Positions 1 through 10,884 of a stretch of 64,000 bases of DNA are shown here, one piece after another; position 1 is the stretch's first letter, and each line of letters starts with the position of its first letter. Origin of the DNA: Yersinia frederiksenii ATCC 33641 (GTDB lineage Bacteria > Pseudomonadota > Gammaproteobacteria > Enterobacterales > Enterobacteriaceae); NCBI RefSeq assembly GCF_000754805.1, contig NZ_KN150731.1, positions 4,803,642 to 4,867,641 on the forward strand. Reading direction: 5' to 3'. Below the pieces are notes generated by a model. It did not search any database. It worked only from the letters and a program-made list of their open reading frames with translations, and was not told the DNA's origin. Both the position numbers and the translations under genes were made by a program.

Positions 1-119
1 CGGTTTATCTGCTTCTCGCTTAATACTGGTGCGGTAGTGATCAGGGCCAATACGCGGACTAACGGCCAGAAATACTGGCTAACCCAGATGCTGAGTTGGG
101 TGGTATCGAGAGAGAGCAT
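1..119 (-). CDS. fliR: FliR, flagellar export gate protein (N-terminal part only)
   Basis: The minus strand from 119 encodes a start followed by LSLDTTQLSIWVSQYFWPLV and about 20 more residues. This is the hydrophobic N-terminus typical of FliR, the inner-membrane export-gate protein that works with FliP and FliQ in flagellar type III secretion. The reading frame runs off the left edge of the window, so only about 39 codons are seen. It follows the fliQ stop by one base, as expected for the last gene of the fliLMNOPQR operon. The identification rests on this short segment plus position. Confidence 0.9.
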   Translation of the reverse strand, partial: MLSLDTTQLSIWVSQYFWPLVRVLALITTAPVLSEKQIN

Positions 120-120
120 A

Positions 121-390
121 TTAGCCAATCAACGTTGGTAGGCTGGCAAACAAATTACGCATGTAATCAAGAATTAAGTTCAGCATCCATGGACCAGCGA
201 TAACCATAGTCGCGAAGACCGACAAAATTTTTGGGATAAATGACAAGGTCATTTCGTTTATCTGTGTTGCTGCCTGCAATAAGCTCACAGTCAAACCGCT
301 TATCAGGGCGGCTAATAGCAGTGGCGCGGCCAGTGCAAGGGCGATCTTCATTGCCTCAACGCCGAGTGCCATTACCGATTCTGGTGTCAT
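121..390 (-). CDS. fliQ: FliQ, flagellar export gate protein
   Basis: This 89-residue protein has the usual FliQ length. It has two hydrophobic segments, at about residues 14-38 and 52-75, separated by a short polar stretch with INEMTLSFIPK. FliQ is a small inner-membrane subunit of the FliP-FliQ-FliR export gate at the centre of the flagellar basal body. It starts 60 bases downstream of the fliP stop and ends one base before fliR, in fliLMNOPQR order. Confidence 0.97.
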   Translation of the reverse strand: MTPESVMALGVEAMKIALALAAPLLLAALISGLTVSLLQAATQINEMTLSFIPKILSVFATMVIAGPWMLNLILDYMRNLFASLPTLIG

Positions 391-450
391 GACGTATCTA
401 CCTCTTGCCTAACCATGATTACAAATAACAGCGTTTTCAGCCAAATATCA

Positions 451-1203
451 TCAGCTATAGAAGCTTTGCGCCAGTGAACCCAGTAACAGTTGCCAACCAT
501 CGACTAAGACAAACAGCATCAACTTAAAGGGGAGCGAGATACTGGCTGGTGGAACCATCATCATCCCTAAAGCCATCAACACGCTGGCCACTACCAGGTC
601 GATAATCAAGAATGGAATAAAAACGGTAAAACCGATTTGGAAAGCTGTTTTCAGCTCACTGGTGACATAGGCGGGCAGCAGGATGCGCATCGGAACCACT
701 TCAGGCCCTTCCAGTGCCGGTATATTGGCTAAGCGGGCATAGAGTGCCAGATCTGATTCACGGGTTTGGCGCAGCATAAATTCACGTAGCGGTTGCGACC
801 CTTTATCCATCGCCACTTCCATACTTATTTTGTCCTGACTAAAGGGCAGATAAGCATCTTGATAAACCTTGTCGAATACTGGCGACATAATAAAGAAAGT
901 CAGAAATAGCGCTAAACCCAGCATAACCTGATTCGGTGGTGCTGAAGGGGTACCCAGTGCGTTACGCAACAAACCCAATACAATAATGATGCGTGTAAAA
1001 CTGGTCATCATCAGCAATGCGGCAGGCAGAAAACTCAGGGTGGTAATAAAGACTAATGTCTGTACCGGAAGCGACCAACTTTGCCCACCATTGGCCAAGG
1101 GTTGGCTGATAATACCAGGCAATTGAGCCAATGCCGCTGGGGAGCAGAGCAAGATGAGCAGCAATAGGGGAGTTTTATTCATTAGCGGACGCAAAGCGAT
1201 CAT
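451..1203 (-). CDS. fliP: FliP, flagellar export gate protein
   Basis: This 250-residue protein begins with a cleavable signal peptide ending near SPAALA, which is typical of enterobacterial FliP. It then carries the conserved [23 protein letters not shown] block and three further membrane segments, including the C-terminal [23 protein letters not shown]. FliP forms the core of the export channel with FliQ and FliR. The start at 1203 overlaps the fliO stop (ATGA), which supports it over an internal Met at codon 8. The gene lies in the fliL-R operon. Confidence 0.97.
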   Translation of the reverse strand: MIALRPLMNKTPLLLLILLCSPAALAQLPGIISQPLANGGQSWSLPVQTLVFITTLSFLPAALLMMTSFTRIIIVLGLLRNALGTPSAPPNQVMLGLALFLTFFIMSPVFDKVYQDAYLPFSQDKISMEVAMDKGSQPLREFMLRQTRESDLALYARLANIPALEGPEVVPMRILLPAYVTSELKTAFQIGFTVFIPFLIIDLVVASVLMALGMMMVPPASISLPFKLMLFVLVDGWQLLLGSLAQSFYS

Positions 1204-1739
1204 GCCGATTTTTCCGGATGTTTCAGTAGCTTGTTCAGTAGTTGGCGAAAATCAGCCGGTTTCGCACTGTTTGGCGATAGCTCGGTACTTGTTTCATCAA
1301 CGGGTGGGCGGGGCAGAGTATGAAGTTGGGTGACATTTTGCGCGGTGACACCTAATACCAACCAGGTATTATCGACTTCGACGATTACCACTTTCTCACG
1401 CTGCCCGACCTGACAACTGGCCCGTACATTCAATAACTTATTGTTGCGCGCCTGCGGTGCAAAACCTAAACGACGAACCAACCACGCGCCACACAAAATC
1501 AGCAGCAGAATGCCACCTAATACACTGCCAACTTGCGTTAATACCGTACCTGCGGGCATGGCTGGGGCCGTTTGCTGCGCAGCGACACCCGGATGACTGG
1601 CGGCAAATCCGGTCACCGGTGTTTGTGCTGTTACGGGGGGATTCGCAACCGGCAGATTAACTGCCGGTGCATTAATAGCCACCGGCGCAGCGAGTGCGGC
1701 TGTCGAATCAGGTGCTGTCACAGTTTGCGCTGCGGTCAT
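1200..1739 (-). CDS. fliO: FliO, flagellar export gate assembly protein
   Basis: This 179-residue protein has a low-complexity N-terminus rich in Ala, Pro, Thr and Val (residues 1-65). One membrane segment follows at about 68-88 ([19 protein letters not shown]), then a cytoplasmic FliO domain with [24 protein letters not shown]. FliO stabilises FliP during assembly of the export gate. It is longer than E. coli FliO because of the extended N-terminal tail. Start and stop are translationally coupled to fliN (TAATG) and fliP (ATGA). Confidence 0.95.
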   Translation of the reverse strand: MTAAQTVTAPDSTAALAAPVAINAPAVNLPVANPPVTAQTPVTGFAASHPGVAAQQTAPAMPAGTVLTQVGSVLGGILLLILCGAWLVRRLGFAPQARNNKLLNVRASCQVGQREKVVIVEVDNTWLVLGVTAQNVTQLHTLPRPPVDETSTELSPNSAKPADFRQLLNKLLKHPEKSA

Positions 1740-2155
1740 TAGCGACTCAGACGACGCATACGTTCTGACGGGGTAATGATGTCAGTGATACGAACGCCGT
1801 ATTTATCCGCCACCACCACCACTTCACCCTGAGCAATCAGATAACCATTAATCAGAATATCCAGGGGTTCGCCAGCCAGACCATCAAGGGAAACCACCGA
1901 GCCTTGGGACAAGCGCAGCAACTCTTTGATGGTCATTTTGGTACGACCCAGCTCAACGGTCAGCTTCACCGGGATATCCAGAATTAAATCGATATCCTGT
2001 AGGTTACCCAGTCCATCCGGCGCCTCCAGTGATTTAAATACACCGTCGGTCGTGGCCGCTGGCTTATCCGCTGCTTGCTGCTCATTAAACGCATCAGCCC
2101 ACAGATCGTCCACGGATTCCTTTCCATCATCAGACGGAAGCTTAGGGTCACTCAT
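1739..2155 (-). CDS. fliN: FliN, flagellar motor switch protein
   Basis: The start at 2155 (MSDPKLPSDD) gives 138 residues, matching the usual FliN length and N-terminus; the open frame reaches five codons further upstream. The C-terminal SpoA/surface-presentation domain is nearly identical to the E. coli protein as I know it (ELGRTKMTIKELLRLSQGSV, GEPLDILINGYLIAQGEVVV). FliN forms the C-ring with FliG and FliM and binds FliH during export. The start lies 8 bases inside the fliM 3' end, so translation is coupled. Confidence 0.97.
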   Translation of the reverse strand: MSDPKLPSDDGKESVDDLWADAFNEQQAADKPAATTDGVFKSLEAPDGLGNLQDIDLILDIPVKLTVELGRTKMTIKELLRLSQGSVVSLDGLAGEPLDILINGYLIAQGEVVVVADKYGVRITDIITPSERMRRLSR

Positions 2156-3152
2156 TGGGCTGTTCCTCATTCAGAGCATTCAAAATAGGGTTAATCAAAT
2201 GTTCAACACGTAGGGCATATTGCCCGTTTAATGTCCCGTACTGACTGGTCAGTACCGGTACACCGTCGACATGACCAATCAGTCGATCCGGTTTATCTAT
2301 TGGCAGCACATCCCCAGGTTGCAGCTTGAGTATCTGCGACAGTCGTAGCGGAATATCGACAAAATTAGCGACCAGTTCCAGCTCGGAATGCTGAACTTGC
2401 TTGACCAGCGTTTCACGCCAATGGCTGTCCTCCTGACGGGAGTTCTCCAGTGGCGGGTTGGTCAGCAGCTCACGCAATGGCTCAATCATGGCGAACGGAA
2501 TACAGATGTTAAACTCACCACTCAACGCACCGATTTCCACATGGAAAGGTGTGGTGACCACAATATCGTTAGGGGAGGTGGTGATGTTGGTGAATTTCAC
2601 CTGTATTTCGGAACGAACATATTCCACGTCTATCTTATAGATAGGTGCCCAGGCGTCGCGGTAAGCATCCAGCGCCAGTCGCAGCATTCGGTTGATAACG
2701 CGTTGTTCTGTGTGGGTAAACTCACGACCTTCTACTTTGGTCGGGAAACGGCCATCGCCACCAAACAAGTTATCAACAGCAATAAACACCAAACTCGGTG
2801 CAAAAACGAATAGTGCAGTACCGCGTAATGGCTTCAGGTGTATTAAGTTGAGGTTAGTCGGGACCGGCAGATTTCGGGCAAAATCATGATATGGTTGAAT
2901 TTTAATCGGCCCAACCGTGATGTCTGGACTGCGACGTAACAGGTTAAACAGCCCCATTCGGAACTGGCGGGCAAACCGCTCATTAATGATCTCCAGTGCA
3001 TGTAGCCGTTCACGTACTACACGGCGCTGGGTCGTTGGATCATAAGGTTTAACGTCTGTCTCGTTTCCGATCACAGCTTCAGGTTCTTCACCACCGCTGT
3101 CACCGTTTAACAGTGCGTCAATCTCTGCTTGTGAAAGAATGCTATCGCCCAT
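2148..3152 (-). CDS. fliM: FliM, flagellar motor switch protein
   Basis: This 334-residue protein opens with MGDSILSQAEIDALLNGDS, the EIDALL-type N-terminal segment that binds phosphorylated CheY. A middle CheC-like domain follows (about residues 50-230), then a C-terminal SpoA domain that packs against FliN. It sets the direction of flagellar rotation. It starts 5 bases after the fliL stop and overlaps fliN. Nothing is missing relative to the family. Confidence 0.98.
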   Translation of the reverse strand: MGDSILSQAEIDALLNGDSGGEEPEAVIGNETDVKPYDPTTQRRVVRERLHALEIINERFARQFRMGLFNLLRRSPDITVGPIKIQPYHDFARNLPVPTNLNLIHLKPLRGTALFVFAPSLVFIAVDNLFGGDGRFPTKVEGREFTHTEQRVINRMLRLALDAYRDAWAPIYKIDVEYVRSEIQVKFTNITTSPNDIVVTTPFHVEIGALSGEFNICIPFAMIEPLRELLTNPPLENSRQEDSHWRETLVKQVQHSELELVANFVDIPLRLSQILKLQPGDVLPIDKPDRLIGHVDGVPVLTSQYGTLNGQYALRVEHLINPILNALNEEQPNE

Positions 3153-3157
3153 AATGA

Positions 3158-3628
3158 TTATCGCAATATAAATGCGGTAAACAGCACATCGCTGACTACC
3201 TGATTAGGTTGGCCTTTAACCATTGGCGGGCTAAGAACGTTTTTAATTTCACCGACTAAACGCTGTTTACCTTCTTCATTAGATAGGCTATCAGCAGACT
3301 GACGGGAGAGCAGCAACAGCAGGCGGCTGCGCACTTCCGGCAGATAGTCATTGAGTTTTGCGCGAGTGGTATCGTCAGGTAGCCTTAAAGTCAGCCCGAT
3401 ATAAAGCACACGATCCAGATTATTATCTGGCGTGATCAGATTGACCGTGAAGGTCTCCAGTGGCATGAACACCGGAGAAACCGGGGCAGCTTTCGTCGTG
3501 GTGGGTTTACTCTTATTGAGCATCCACCAGCTATAACCGCCACCCGCAGTGGCTGCCACCGCAATCAGCACCAGCAGGATCACCCAGATCGAACTCTTAC
3601 GCTTGGCCGGGAAGGTATTTTCAGACAT
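3158..3628 (-). CDS. fliL: FliL, flagellar basal body stator-associated protein
   Basis: The first gene of the fliL-R operon. A start at 3628 ([13 protein letters not shown]) gives 156 residues, the normal FliL size. The frame is open 22 codons further upstream, but that extension has no family-like sequence. There is a single membrane helix ([21 protein letters not shown], about residues 13-33) and a periplasmic domain with the conserved FTVNL segment. FliL rings surround MotAB stators. The 190 bases upstream should hold the FlhDC-dependent promoter; I could not define its -10 or activator site. Confidence 0.96.
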   Translation of the reverse strand: MSENTFPAKRKSSIWVILLVLIAVAATAGGGYSWWMLNKSKPTTTKAAPVSPVFMPLETFTVNLITPDNNLDRVLYIGLTLRLPDDTTRAKLNDYLPEVRSRLLLLLSRQSADSLSNEEGKQRLVGEIKNVLSPPMVKGQPNQVVSDVLFTAFILR

Positions 3629-3818
3629 GGAGAAGACAAATTCCTGTTTCGGTATCAAACCGGTGAACCACGATAATAGCTTGGGGCAGATCACCCCAAG
3701 TTATCCGAATTATTACTGATGATTATCCCGCGCATCCTTAAACCCAATGGGCAGAATAGATAGCGAAAAACGGCCTAACTTACTCGTTTGTCACTTTTTG
3801 CGGAAACTCACATCAATT

Positions 3819-5174
3819 TTAGGCGAAAATATCAACACCACCATTGCCATTCGCCAGAGCTTGCAATGCTGCTGGTGTGGTCAGTGGAGTACTGGTTACG
3901 GCCTCGCCTGAAGCAATTTCGCCATAGCCCGGTTGACCACGAGATGCGAAACCTTGTTGATTTTGCTGGCTCTGTTGCTGTGCTTGCTGCCATTGACCTT
4001 CGCTGCCGACACTGCTTTGGCCTAGCTGAATACCGTTTTCAGCTAATGCGCTGCGCAAACTTGGCATAGCCGCTTCAATAGCGGCCCGCACCTGACTATG
4101 CGCTGAAGCAAAGTGTAATTGTGCCTGGTTATCTTCTATTTTTAGGCTGATTTGTAGCGCACCTAACTCTTGCGGGTTTAGCCGCAATTCGGCATTTTGT
4201 TGCCCATTACGACTGAACATAATCACTTGCTGCCCAAGCGATTGCTGCCATTCTTGGCTGCCCAATTGCGCGCTTAAATGGCCGCTAGCCGGAGGACTGA
4301 CCAGGGTGCTGGCAGTGGTTGATAATACCGGGCTAGAAACGGGCGGCAGAGAAGGCGTGACGGTACTTGAGCTGGCTAAGGTTTTATCCACGGTTGCTGA
4401 GGTAACGGCGGTCTCTACCTGCGCGGTTAGTGGTGCCACTTTTGTATTGTGGTCAGGGTCTTTGGCACTTAACGGGCTCAGTTTATCTGGTGTAGATGTT
4501 GTTTTAGCTTTAGCTGTTGTGGTGGGCAGCAAGTCACTGTTGGTGGTTTTATCACTTTTCACATTACCCAGCGTGCCGCCAATCAGTGCCGCTAAACCTT
4601 TATCTTGCGAGGTCAGGCTGGTCAGCGCGGCGATATCTTGTTTGGTACTGGTTTTGCTATCGATCAGGCCATTCGCATTGGCTTTTTGCCCAGAACTGGC
4701 CGTTCCCAGAGTGTTGGCAACTTGATGTGGCAACATGGCCAATAATGTTTGCAAAGCGGTAAGATCGACTTTATCGCTGGTTTTATCCAGTGCGCGGTCA
4801 TCATTTACGGCGGTTTTTTTGACGCCAGCAGCATCGCCGGTTTGCCCTGCATGAGTCAGGCCCGCAGGCAGTGTGGCACTGATATCGCCCAATGCGGCTA
4901 ACAATTGATTCAGTTTGCTATTACCGGTAATTGATTTGCCACCGTCAGTATCAATGGTGATATCGGTCGTGGCGGCCAGAGAGGATTTCAGTGTTGAGGC
5001 ATCAATGGCGGTAAGTTCTTTACCCAACTGGTCACCCAACAATTGGGCAAAATCAGCTGGCAGCCCCGCATCGGTAAACAGCGCAGCAATGGAGGATGAG
5101 GATGCGGTACCCTCGGCTTCACCAACGGTTGCGGTGGTAGAGGCTGCAGCCGTTGGCAATAAAGACAGATTCAT
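3819..5174 (-). CDS. fliK: FliK, flagellar hook-length control protein
   Basis: This 451-residue protein has a long Ala/Thr/Ser-rich N-terminal ruler region (about 1-310). The conserved C-terminal substrate-switch domain at about 320-415 carries [19 protein letters not shown] and a Gln-rich tail. FliK is exported during hook growth. It makes FlhB switch from hook to filament substrates, and so sets hook length. The start overlaps the fliJ stop by 4 bases. It is the last gene of the fliF-K operon; 190 bases separate it from the fliL start. Confidence 0.95.
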   Translation of the reverse strand: MNLSLLPTAAASTTATVGEAEGTASSSSIAALFTDAGLPADFAQLLGDQLGKELTAIDASTLKSSLAATTDITIDTDGGKSITGNSKLNQLLAALGDISATLPAGLTHAGQTGDAAGVKKTAVNDDRALDKTSDKVDLTALQTLLAMLPHQVANTLGTASSGQKANANGLIDSKTSTKQDIAALTSLTSQDKGLAALIGGTLGNVKSDKTTNSDLLPTTTAKAKTTSTPDKLSPLSAKDPDHNTKVAPLTAQVETAVTSATVDKTLASSSTVTPSLPPVSSPVLSTTASTLVSPPASGHLSAQLGSQEWQQSLGQQVIMFSRNGQQNAELRLNPQELGALQISLKIEDNQAQLHFASAHSQVRAAIEAAMPSLRSALAENGIQLGQSSVGSEGQWQQAQQQSQQNQQGFASRGQPGYGEIASGEAVTSTPLTTPAALQALANGNGGVDIFA

Positions 5175-5617
5175 GAATTTAGACTCCTTTGTGAGGCGCG
5201 CTGGGCGAACTCATCCATCAATTTTTGATCTAAACGGTTTTCTTGCAGGCGTGCGGTGCTTGCGGCGCGTTCTTGCAACGTCTCAAATGCGTTTAACCGC
5301 TGCTGTTTTTCTTGCCAGTGCTTCACTGCCTGTTCAACTTTGACATTCCATTGAGCCAATTGATTTCGATGTTGATCAATGGCTTGCTCCAGTGTTTGAA
5401 TAAATTGCTGGTAATTTTGCCAACTGGAGGAGGCCATCCCGTTACTCAGGGTGTCATTTAATCGCACCCGATATTCATCCTGATAAGTCAGCAACATAGT
5501 GAGTTGCTGCTCAGCATTTTGATAGGACAGACGAGCCTGCCCCAGTTGAGTACTAGCCTGTTCAACGGCCTTTTGGGCCAGTTCACACAGGGTAACGAGA
5601 GGTGACTGATTTTTCAT
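5171..5617 (-). CDS. fliJ: FliJ, flagellar export chaperone-escort protein
   Basis: With the start at 5617 ([16 protein letters not shown]) the product is 148 residues, close to E. coli FliJ. It is almost wholly coiled coil, with the typical [14 protein letters not shown] and [19 protein letters not shown] segments. FliJ inserts into the FliI hexamer, contacts FlhA and escorts export chaperones. It is separated from fliI by 172 bases containing an ERIC repeat, whereas these genes are usually adjacent. Confidence 0.95.
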   Translation of the reverse strand: MKNQSPLVTLCELAQKAVEQASTQLGQARLSYQNAEQQLTMLLTYQDEYRVRLNDTLSNGMASSSWQNYQQFIQTLEQAIDQHRNQLAQWNVKVEQAVKHWQEKQQRLNAFETLQERAASTARLQENRLDQKLMDEFAQRASQRSLNS

Positions 5618-5630
5618 CGCATTCCTCATT

Positions 5631-5757
5631 TATACCCTTCGAACTTGAAGCCGCAGGGTTGTTGGCTACGTTCACTTACCCGAATCACTTACTGGCGTAA
5701 GCTCATCGGAATTCGCTTGCTTGCCACCTACCTGCAACCCCAATTTCTTTGGGTATA
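5631..5757 (+). repeat. ERIC element between fliI and fliJ
   Basis: A 127-bp segment starts TATACCCTTC and ends GGGTATA. It contains the two ERIC landmarks: CACTTACTGGCGTAAGCTC near the centre, and on the other strand a form of AAGTAAGTGACTGGGGTGAGCG. The ends form an imperfect terminal inverted repeat, so RNA from either strand would fold into a long hairpin. Length and landmarks match the enterobacterial repetitive intergenic consensus, which is abundant in yersiniae. It lies inside the fliF-K operon. Confidence 0.9.
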
Positions 5758-5789
5758 AGGCGGGATGGCAGGGACATCATCGGCTGGTA

Positions 5790-7154
5790 TTAGCCTGGAA
5801 ACAGACTCTTCAAGTGCTGGCAGGCATCTTCATAGCTGCTGCGTTCAAACATGCCTTGCTGTAAGAAAATTTCCATCTGTGGATACAGGGCAATGGCCTT
5901 ATCCAATAACGGGTCGCTGCCTGCGGCGTAAGCCCCCACACTGACCAAATCGCGGTTACGTTGGAAACTGGCAAGTAACTGCTTGAATTGACGAACTTTA
6001 CTGTAATGGTTTTCATCAATCAGCGAGGTCATGGCACGGCTTATGGAGGCTTCAATATCGATAGCCGGGTAGTGACCGGATTCAGCCAGACGGCGTGATA
6101 GCACCACGTGGCCGTCAAGAATGGCGCGAGCTGAGTCAGCAATCGGGTCTTGCTGGTCATCGCCTTCGGTTAAAACGGTATAAAATGCGGTAATGGAGCC
6201 GCCACCGGAGACACCATTACCAGCTCGTTCAACCAATGCAGGCAACTTGGCAAATACGGAGGGTGGGTAACCTTTGGTCGCCGGAGGTTCACCAATCGCC
6301 AGTGCGATTTCACGTTGTGCCATGGCATAGCGCGTGAGGGAGTCCATAATCAGTAAGACGTGCTGGCCACGATCGCGAAAGTCTTCTGCAATGCGGGTGG
6401 CATAAGCGGCACCCTGCATACGCAGTAGTGGCGAGACATCGGCAGGCGCTGCTATCACCACTGAACGGGCACGACCTTCTGCGCCGAGAATATTCTCGAT
6501 AAAGTCTTTTACTTCGCGCCCACGTTCACCGATTAGCCCAACGACAATCACATCAGCCTGGGTGTAGCGGGCCATCATCCCTAGAAGCACACTTTTACCA
6601 ACCCCAGAACCTGCAAACAGACCCATACGCTGGCCGCGACCTACCGTCAGCAGGGCATTAATGGTGCGCACGCCAACATCCAATACCTGCTCAATTGCGG
6701 TGCGCTGCAATGGGTTGATTGGCGGGGTAATCAGGGGGGCGCGATAACCGGTTTCAGGTGCAGGTAAGCCATCCAGAGGTTTGGCACTGCCGTCTAACAC
6801 TCGCCCCAGTAATTCAGGGCCGAGAGGCAACTGCTTGCTGGCCGAGGCGCCACCGGTGGTCACTCGCGCATAAACACGAGCGCCAGGTACAATGCCTTCC
6901 ACTTCTTCCAGTGGCATCAGGAACAGACGCTGGCCATTAAAACCGACCACTTCACTCTCGACTTCCTGAACTTCGCCGTTATCGTGGCGTTCAATCAGAC
7001 AAGTTGCGCCCAATGGCAACTGTAGGCCAGTGGCTTCCAGCACTAGGCCAGTCGCTCGCGTCAACCGCCCATAACGGCGAATAGTGGTTGATTGGCTGAT
7101 CCGCTCTTCGAATTTATCCATCGATGTGAGCCAGCGGCCAAGACGGGCGGTCAT
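5790..7154 (-). CDS. fliI: FliI, flagellum-specific ATPase
   Basis: The start at 7154 ([15 protein letters not shown]) gives 454 residues and joins the fliH stop as TAATG. The frame is open 10 codons upstream, without family support. The Walker A motif [13 protein letters not shown] and Walker [13 protein letters not shown] mark the F1-beta-like ATPase core. FliI forms a cytoplasmic hexamer with the FliH stator and FliJ stalk and powers the loading of export substrates. No key residue is missing. Confidence 0.98.
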   Translation of the reverse strand: MTARLGRWLTSMDKFEERISQSTTIRRYGRLTRATGLVLEATGLQLPLGATCLIERHDNGEVQEVESEVVGFNGQRLFLMPLEEVEGIVPGARVYARVTTGGASASKQLPLGPELLGRVLDGSAKPLDGLPAPETGYRAPLITPPINPLQRTAIEQVLDVGVRTINALLTVGRGQRMGLFAGSGVGKSVLLGMMARYTQADVIVVGLIGERGREVKDFIENILGAEGRARSVVIAAPADVSPLLRMQGAAYATRIAEDFRDRGQHVLLIMDSLTRYAMAQREIALAIGEPPATKGYPPSVFAKLPALVERAGNGVSGGGSITAFYTVLTEGDDQQDPIADSARAILDGHVVLSRRLAESGHYPAIDIEASISRAMTSLIDENHYSKVRQFKQLLASFQRNRDLVSVGAYAAGSDPLLDKAIALYPQMEIFLQQGMFERSSYEDACQHLKSLFPG

Positions 7155-7876
7155 TATAATTCTCCCGGTGCGGCCAACCGACACAGTTCATGCCAGCGGG
7201 TTGCCAGACTGGCATCTAAGTCGCCTTCTTCGGCACTGAGCTTGCAACCGCCCGGATGAATTTGACTATCGCCCAATAGACGCCAGCCATGCAGACTCAG
7301 GGTAGTGCCTAAGCGCTGTTCAACCACGGCTAAATCATTCGGATTTACCCGCAATTGCGGTTTGCCGGCAAACATCGGTTCTTGCTGAATCATCTGCTGG
7401 ATTTGGGCTAACAAGGCGGTGCCATCACAAATTGCGGGTTGCCCCAAAATCTGTTTGGCTGCCGCCAGCGCCATCTGCATAAGCCGCGAAGCAATGACGC
7501 TGTCCAGTGCATCCAGAGTACTTTGGAAGTCGTTAACCAGCAGTTGCCAATGGGCAGTTATCGGGGCCAATTGTTTCTCGGCATCAGCTAAAGCTTGCTG
7601 ATGGCCCTCTTCAAGGCCGGTTTGATAACCTTTATCCAGGCCTTCTTGCAGCCCTTTGGCAAAACCTTGTTGGCGGCCTTGCTTCTCAGCTTCGAGTTGC
7701 AGGTTTATCAGTGTTTGTTGCTCATCAACGCCAGTGGGCTCAGTCTCGGTACCCGGCTCGTCAGTGAACAACATGCTGATATCCGGTGCAACAACTGCAG
7801 CGACAGGATCTGACTGGCTGGAAAAATCGTTAAGTGACCAGGGCTGCCAGGGCAGGGCATTAATCTGATCAGACAT
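7154..7876 (-). CDS. fliH: FliH, flagellar export ATPase regulator
   Basis: With the start at 7876 ([13 protein letters not shown]) the product has 240 residues. The N-terminal LPWQPW segment anchors FliH to FliN and FlhA. A Gly-repeat coiled stretch ([27 protein letters not shown], GxxxG-like) follows, then the conserved C-terminal domain with [17 protein letters not shown] and [17 protein letters not shown]. FliH dimers hold and regulate FliI. The start is 8 bases inside the fliG 3' end. Confidence 0.97.
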   Translation of the reverse strand: MSDQINALPWQPWSLNDFSSQSDPVAAVVAPDISMLFTDEPGTETEPTGVDEQQTLINLQLEAEKQGRQQGFAKGLQEGLDKGYQTGLEEGHQQALADAEKQLAPITAHWQLLVNDFQSTLDALDSVIASRLMQMALAAAKQILGQPAICDGTALLAQIQQMIQQEPMFAGKPQLRVNPNDLAVVEQRLGTTLSLHGWRLLGDSQIHPGGCKLSAEEGDLDASLATRWHELCRLAAPGEL

Positions 7877-8861
7877 AGATATCCTCGCCGCCACCGATGA
7901 CTATCTCGCCGCTTTCTGCCAAACGACGGACAATGAGCAAGATAGCTTTCTGTTCGTTTTCCACCAGTGACATACGCACCGGCCCACGGGTTGCCAAGTC
8001 GTCGCGCAAGATTTCCGCTGCGCGCAGTGACATATTGCTGAGGAAACGCTCGCGCAGTGCTTGATCGGCACCTTTCAAGGCAATCAACAGCGATTCGTTG
8101 TCGATCTCTTGTAGCAAACGCTGAATGCTGCGGTCGTCGACACTGACCAAGTTCTCGAACAGGAACATTTCGTCGATAATTTTCTGTGCCAGCTCGCCGT
8201 CATATTCGCGCACCGCTTCCATAACCGTCTCTTCCTGTTGTGTTTTCATCAGGTTGATAATCTCGGCTGCGGTGCGGATACCGCCCATTTTGCTGCGCTT
8301 AAGATTCTGGCCATCAAGCAGGTTATTCAGCACTTCAGTCAATTCAGCCAAGGCCGCAGGCTGAACACCGCCAAAGGTGGCGATACGCAGCATGACATCG
8401 TTGCGCAGGCGCTCGTCGAACAGGGCCAGAATGTCGGCGGCCTGAGCGCGTTTGAGGTGAACCAAAATGGTGGCGATAATCTGCGGATGTTCGTCGCGGA
8501 TCAGGTCGGCCGCCATCTGTGGCTCCATAAAGTTGAGCGTTTCCATACCGCTGGTGGTTTCGCGTGACTCCAAAATGTCTTCTAACAAGCTGGATGCACG
8601 CTCTTCTCCCAAGGCTTTTATCAGCACGGTGCGCAGATAATCGCTGGCATTGACACTCAGAGCCGCATATTGCTCGGCGTCGTCTTCAAACTCAGCCAAG
8701 ACATCAACTAACTGCTGGTGAGAGACCTGACGCATGCTCGCCATGGTGGTACTGAGTTGTTGCACTTCGCGCGAGGAGAGGTGCTTAAACACCTCGGCGG
8801 CATGGTCTTCACCCAAAGTCATCAGCATGATGGCGCTTTTTTCAGTTCCGGTCAGGCTCAT
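7869..8861 (-). CDS. fliG: FliG, flagellar motor switch protein
   Basis: This 330-residue protein has three armadillo-like domains and the EHPQ motif ([14 protein letters not shown], about residues 124-137). Its C-terminal charged helix ([20 protein letters not shown], with DDLATRGPV) carries the torque-generating residues. FliG couples the MotA stator to the rotor and sits on the FliF MS-ring. It overlaps fliF by 4 bases and fliH by 8. It is full length. Confidence 0.98.
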   Translation of the reverse strand: MSLTGTEKSAIMLMTLGEDHAAEVFKHLSSREVQQLSTTMASMRQVSHQQLVDVLAEFEDDAEQYAALSVNASDYLRTVLIKALGEERASSLLEDILESRETTSGMETLNFMEPQMAADLIRDEHPQIIATILVHLKRAQAADILALFDERLRNDVMLRIATFGGVQPAALAELTEVLNNLLDGQNLKRSKMGGIRTAAEIINLMKTQQEETVMEAVREYDGELAQKIIDEMFLFENLVSVDDRSIQRLLQEIDNESLLIALKGADQALRERFLSNMSLRAAEILRDDLATRGPVRMSLVENEQKAILLIVRRLAESGEIVIGGGEDIYV

Positions 8862-10567
8862 TGGTCATTACTCATCCATTGACGGATAACCAGCGCGACA
8901 ACACGTGGGTCTTTATCCGCAAGTTCGCGTATACGCTGGGCCTGAACTTCAGCACTTACCCGCTGCTGATTTTTCTTACGCAGGGCCAGCTCTTCTTTAC
9001 TCTGTTTCGCCGTCTCAGTGGCTTGTGCGGTCTGAACAATGTTATTGACCGAGGCTGCCGCTTTATCAGCAATTTGTTTCTTAGCAATCAATGGGCGCAC
9101 CAGTTTGCGCCATAAGATCCATGCCACCAGTAAGATGAGCAGATAACGACCCGCATTCAGCAACTGATCAAAGAAGGACGGCTGTTGCCAGAATGGCAGG
9201 GCATTACCGGAAGCATTGTCGGTTGCATTAAATGGTGTATTTACCACATTTAATGTATCGCCACGGTCAGTGGAGAAGCCCATCGCCTCTCGGGTCAAAG
9301 ATTCCACTTGCGCCAGTTGATCTTTAGTCAAGGCAATGGGTTTGCCCGCTTTATCACTGCCGTAATTAACCACCACGGCGACGGAGAGTCGCTGCACCAT
9401 GCCCGCTTGCTGCTGGGTATGACGAATAGTGCGGTCAACTTCGAAGTTAGTGGTTTGGTCATGGCGACTATTACTGGATGTCGCTGTCGAGCGGGTGGTT
9501 GCAGGGCTATTCGCCGCATTGGCATTATTCGCGGCAGCACCTGTCGCTCCTGGAGCCGCAGCAGGCTGAGGTACTTCAATCGGTGCGACCGGCGTGGCTG
9601 ACGGTTGGTTGGACAATGCTCCCGGCACACCACCGACATTGGAGCCACCCAGTTGCTCACTGGAACTGACTTGCTGAGAACGTACCGCGCCTTGGTTGGC
9701 TGCTTGATTCGGTTTGTACTCCTCGTCGGTCTGTTCGCGACTGGCGAAATCAACTTGTGCGGTAACTTGAGCATGTACATTGCCGCTGCCGACCATGGGG
9801 GCCAAAATAGTTTCAATACGGCGCTGGAAGCGGTTTTCTACTTCATTGGTAAATTTGAGTTGTGCTGCATTTAAGTCGCGACCTGCGCTGTCGGATTGCG
9901 TCAGCAAACGACCGGTCTGATCGACCACGGTGACGTTAGCCGGCGGTAAACCCGCCACACTGCTGGAAACCATGTACACGATAGCGTTAATCTGACCGTC
10001 ATCAAGCGCGCGACCAGGCTGTAAGGCGAGTGTTACTGAGGCCGTCGGTGATTTTTGCTCGCGAACAAACAGTGAGGGTTTTGGCATCGCCAAATGGACG
10101 CGAACATTCAGTACCGGCCCCAGAGTGCCGATAGTTCGGGCGAGTTCACCTTCCAGCGCCCGCTGGTAGTTGACTTGCTCACTGAATTGGCTAATACCAA
10201 ATTTTTCCTGGTCCAGCAGTTCGAAACCGACGGCACCACCTTTAGGTAAACCCTGCTGTGCCAGACGCAGGCGGGTTTCATGTACTTTATCCGCAGGGAT
10301 CAGCAACGCCCCGCCATGATCAGCGAAGCGGTAAGGAATATTCAGTTGTGTCAGCTGTGTGACGATATCGCCACCGTCACGATCACTCAGGTTGCTATAA
10401 AGAACACGGTAATCCGGGCTTTTAGCCCATAACATCAGGGCGACAATAATAGCGATAGCTGCTGCGGCTGCAATCAGCAGTGGGATTTTTGGATTCGCGC
10501 GTAGGCGTGCCAGTGTTGTCGTAAAGGTATTTTCACGATTTTCACCGCCGGTTATCGAGGCATTCAT
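8858..10567 (-). CDS. fliF: FliF, flagellar MS-ring protein
   Basis: This 569-residue protein has two membrane helices, at about 28-47 ([21 protein letters not shown]) and about 455-475 ([18 protein letters not shown]). Between them lie ring-building motifs with [20 protein letters not shown] and a disordered Ala/Pro/Asn-rich segment (about 305-365). The C-terminal tail ([12 protein letters not shown]) binds FliG. FliF is the assembly base of the flagellum. It is the first gene of fliFGHIJK and divergent from fliE. Confidence 0.97.
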   Translation of the reverse strand: MNASITGGENRENTFTTTLARLRANPKIPLLIAAAAAIAIIVALMLWAKSPDYRVLYSNLSDRDGGDIVTQLTQLNIPYRFADHGGALLIPADKVHETRLRLAQQGLPKGGAVGFELLDQEKFGISQFSEQVNYQRALEGELARTIGTLGPVLNVRVHLAMPKPSLFVREQKSPTASVTLALQPGRALDDGQINAIVYMVSSSVAGLPPANVTVVDQTGRLLTQSDSAGRDLNAAQLKFTNEVENRFQRRIETILAPMVGSGNVHAQVTAQVDFASREQTDEEYKPNQAANQGAVRSQQVSSSEQLGGSNVGGVPGALSNQPSATPVAPIEVPQPAAAPGATGAAANNANAANSPATTRSTATSSNSRHDQTTNFEVDRTIRHTQQQAGMVQRLSVAVVVNYGSDKAGKPIALTKDQLAQVESLTREAMGFSTDRGDTLNVVNTPFNATDNASGNALPFWQQPSFFDQLLNAGRYLLILLVAWILWRKLVRPLIAKKQIADKAAASVNNIVQTAQATETAKQSKEELALRKKNQQRVSAEVQAQRIRELADKDPRVVALVIRQWMSNDQ

Positions 10568-10884
10568 ACACGTCCTTGGCCAAGCTGATCAACGTTTGAG
10601 TGAGTATTTTTTATGTAATTAATATGTCGAAACAAAACAGACTCCCAAGTGAAAGCATCAATAACTGATATCCCCTTTTATGGGCACGCCATTATTTGCT
10701 GTAAGTGAGTAATTCGATGGCTCAATAAGCTGGTATTTTTGTGTCTAATTAGCCGCTTTAGCGCAAAAATGATGTGTTAGGGTGTCATCCTGAAAAAAGT
10801 GATGCTTGTCTGGCGGTGAATAACCACCTTGGCCGGTTCATTTGTCATGATGTTATTCGAATAACTAAATGTTCTGGGGTGAGT
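10568..10884. promoter_or_regulatory. Divergent fliF / fliE control region
   Basis: This is a 317-bp gap between two divergent class 2 flagellar operons. By analogy with E. coli and Salmonella it should bind FlhDC and serve both directions. I see AT-rich sequence and a small inverted repeat (CCGCTTTAGCGC) near 10751, but no FlhDC half-site or -10 that I would defend. No gene is apparent inside it. Confidence 0.5.

Noticed and set aside
4306-4725. Long plus-strand frames opposite fliK
   Set aside because: Shadow frames of the Ala/Thr/Ser-rich fliK sequence.
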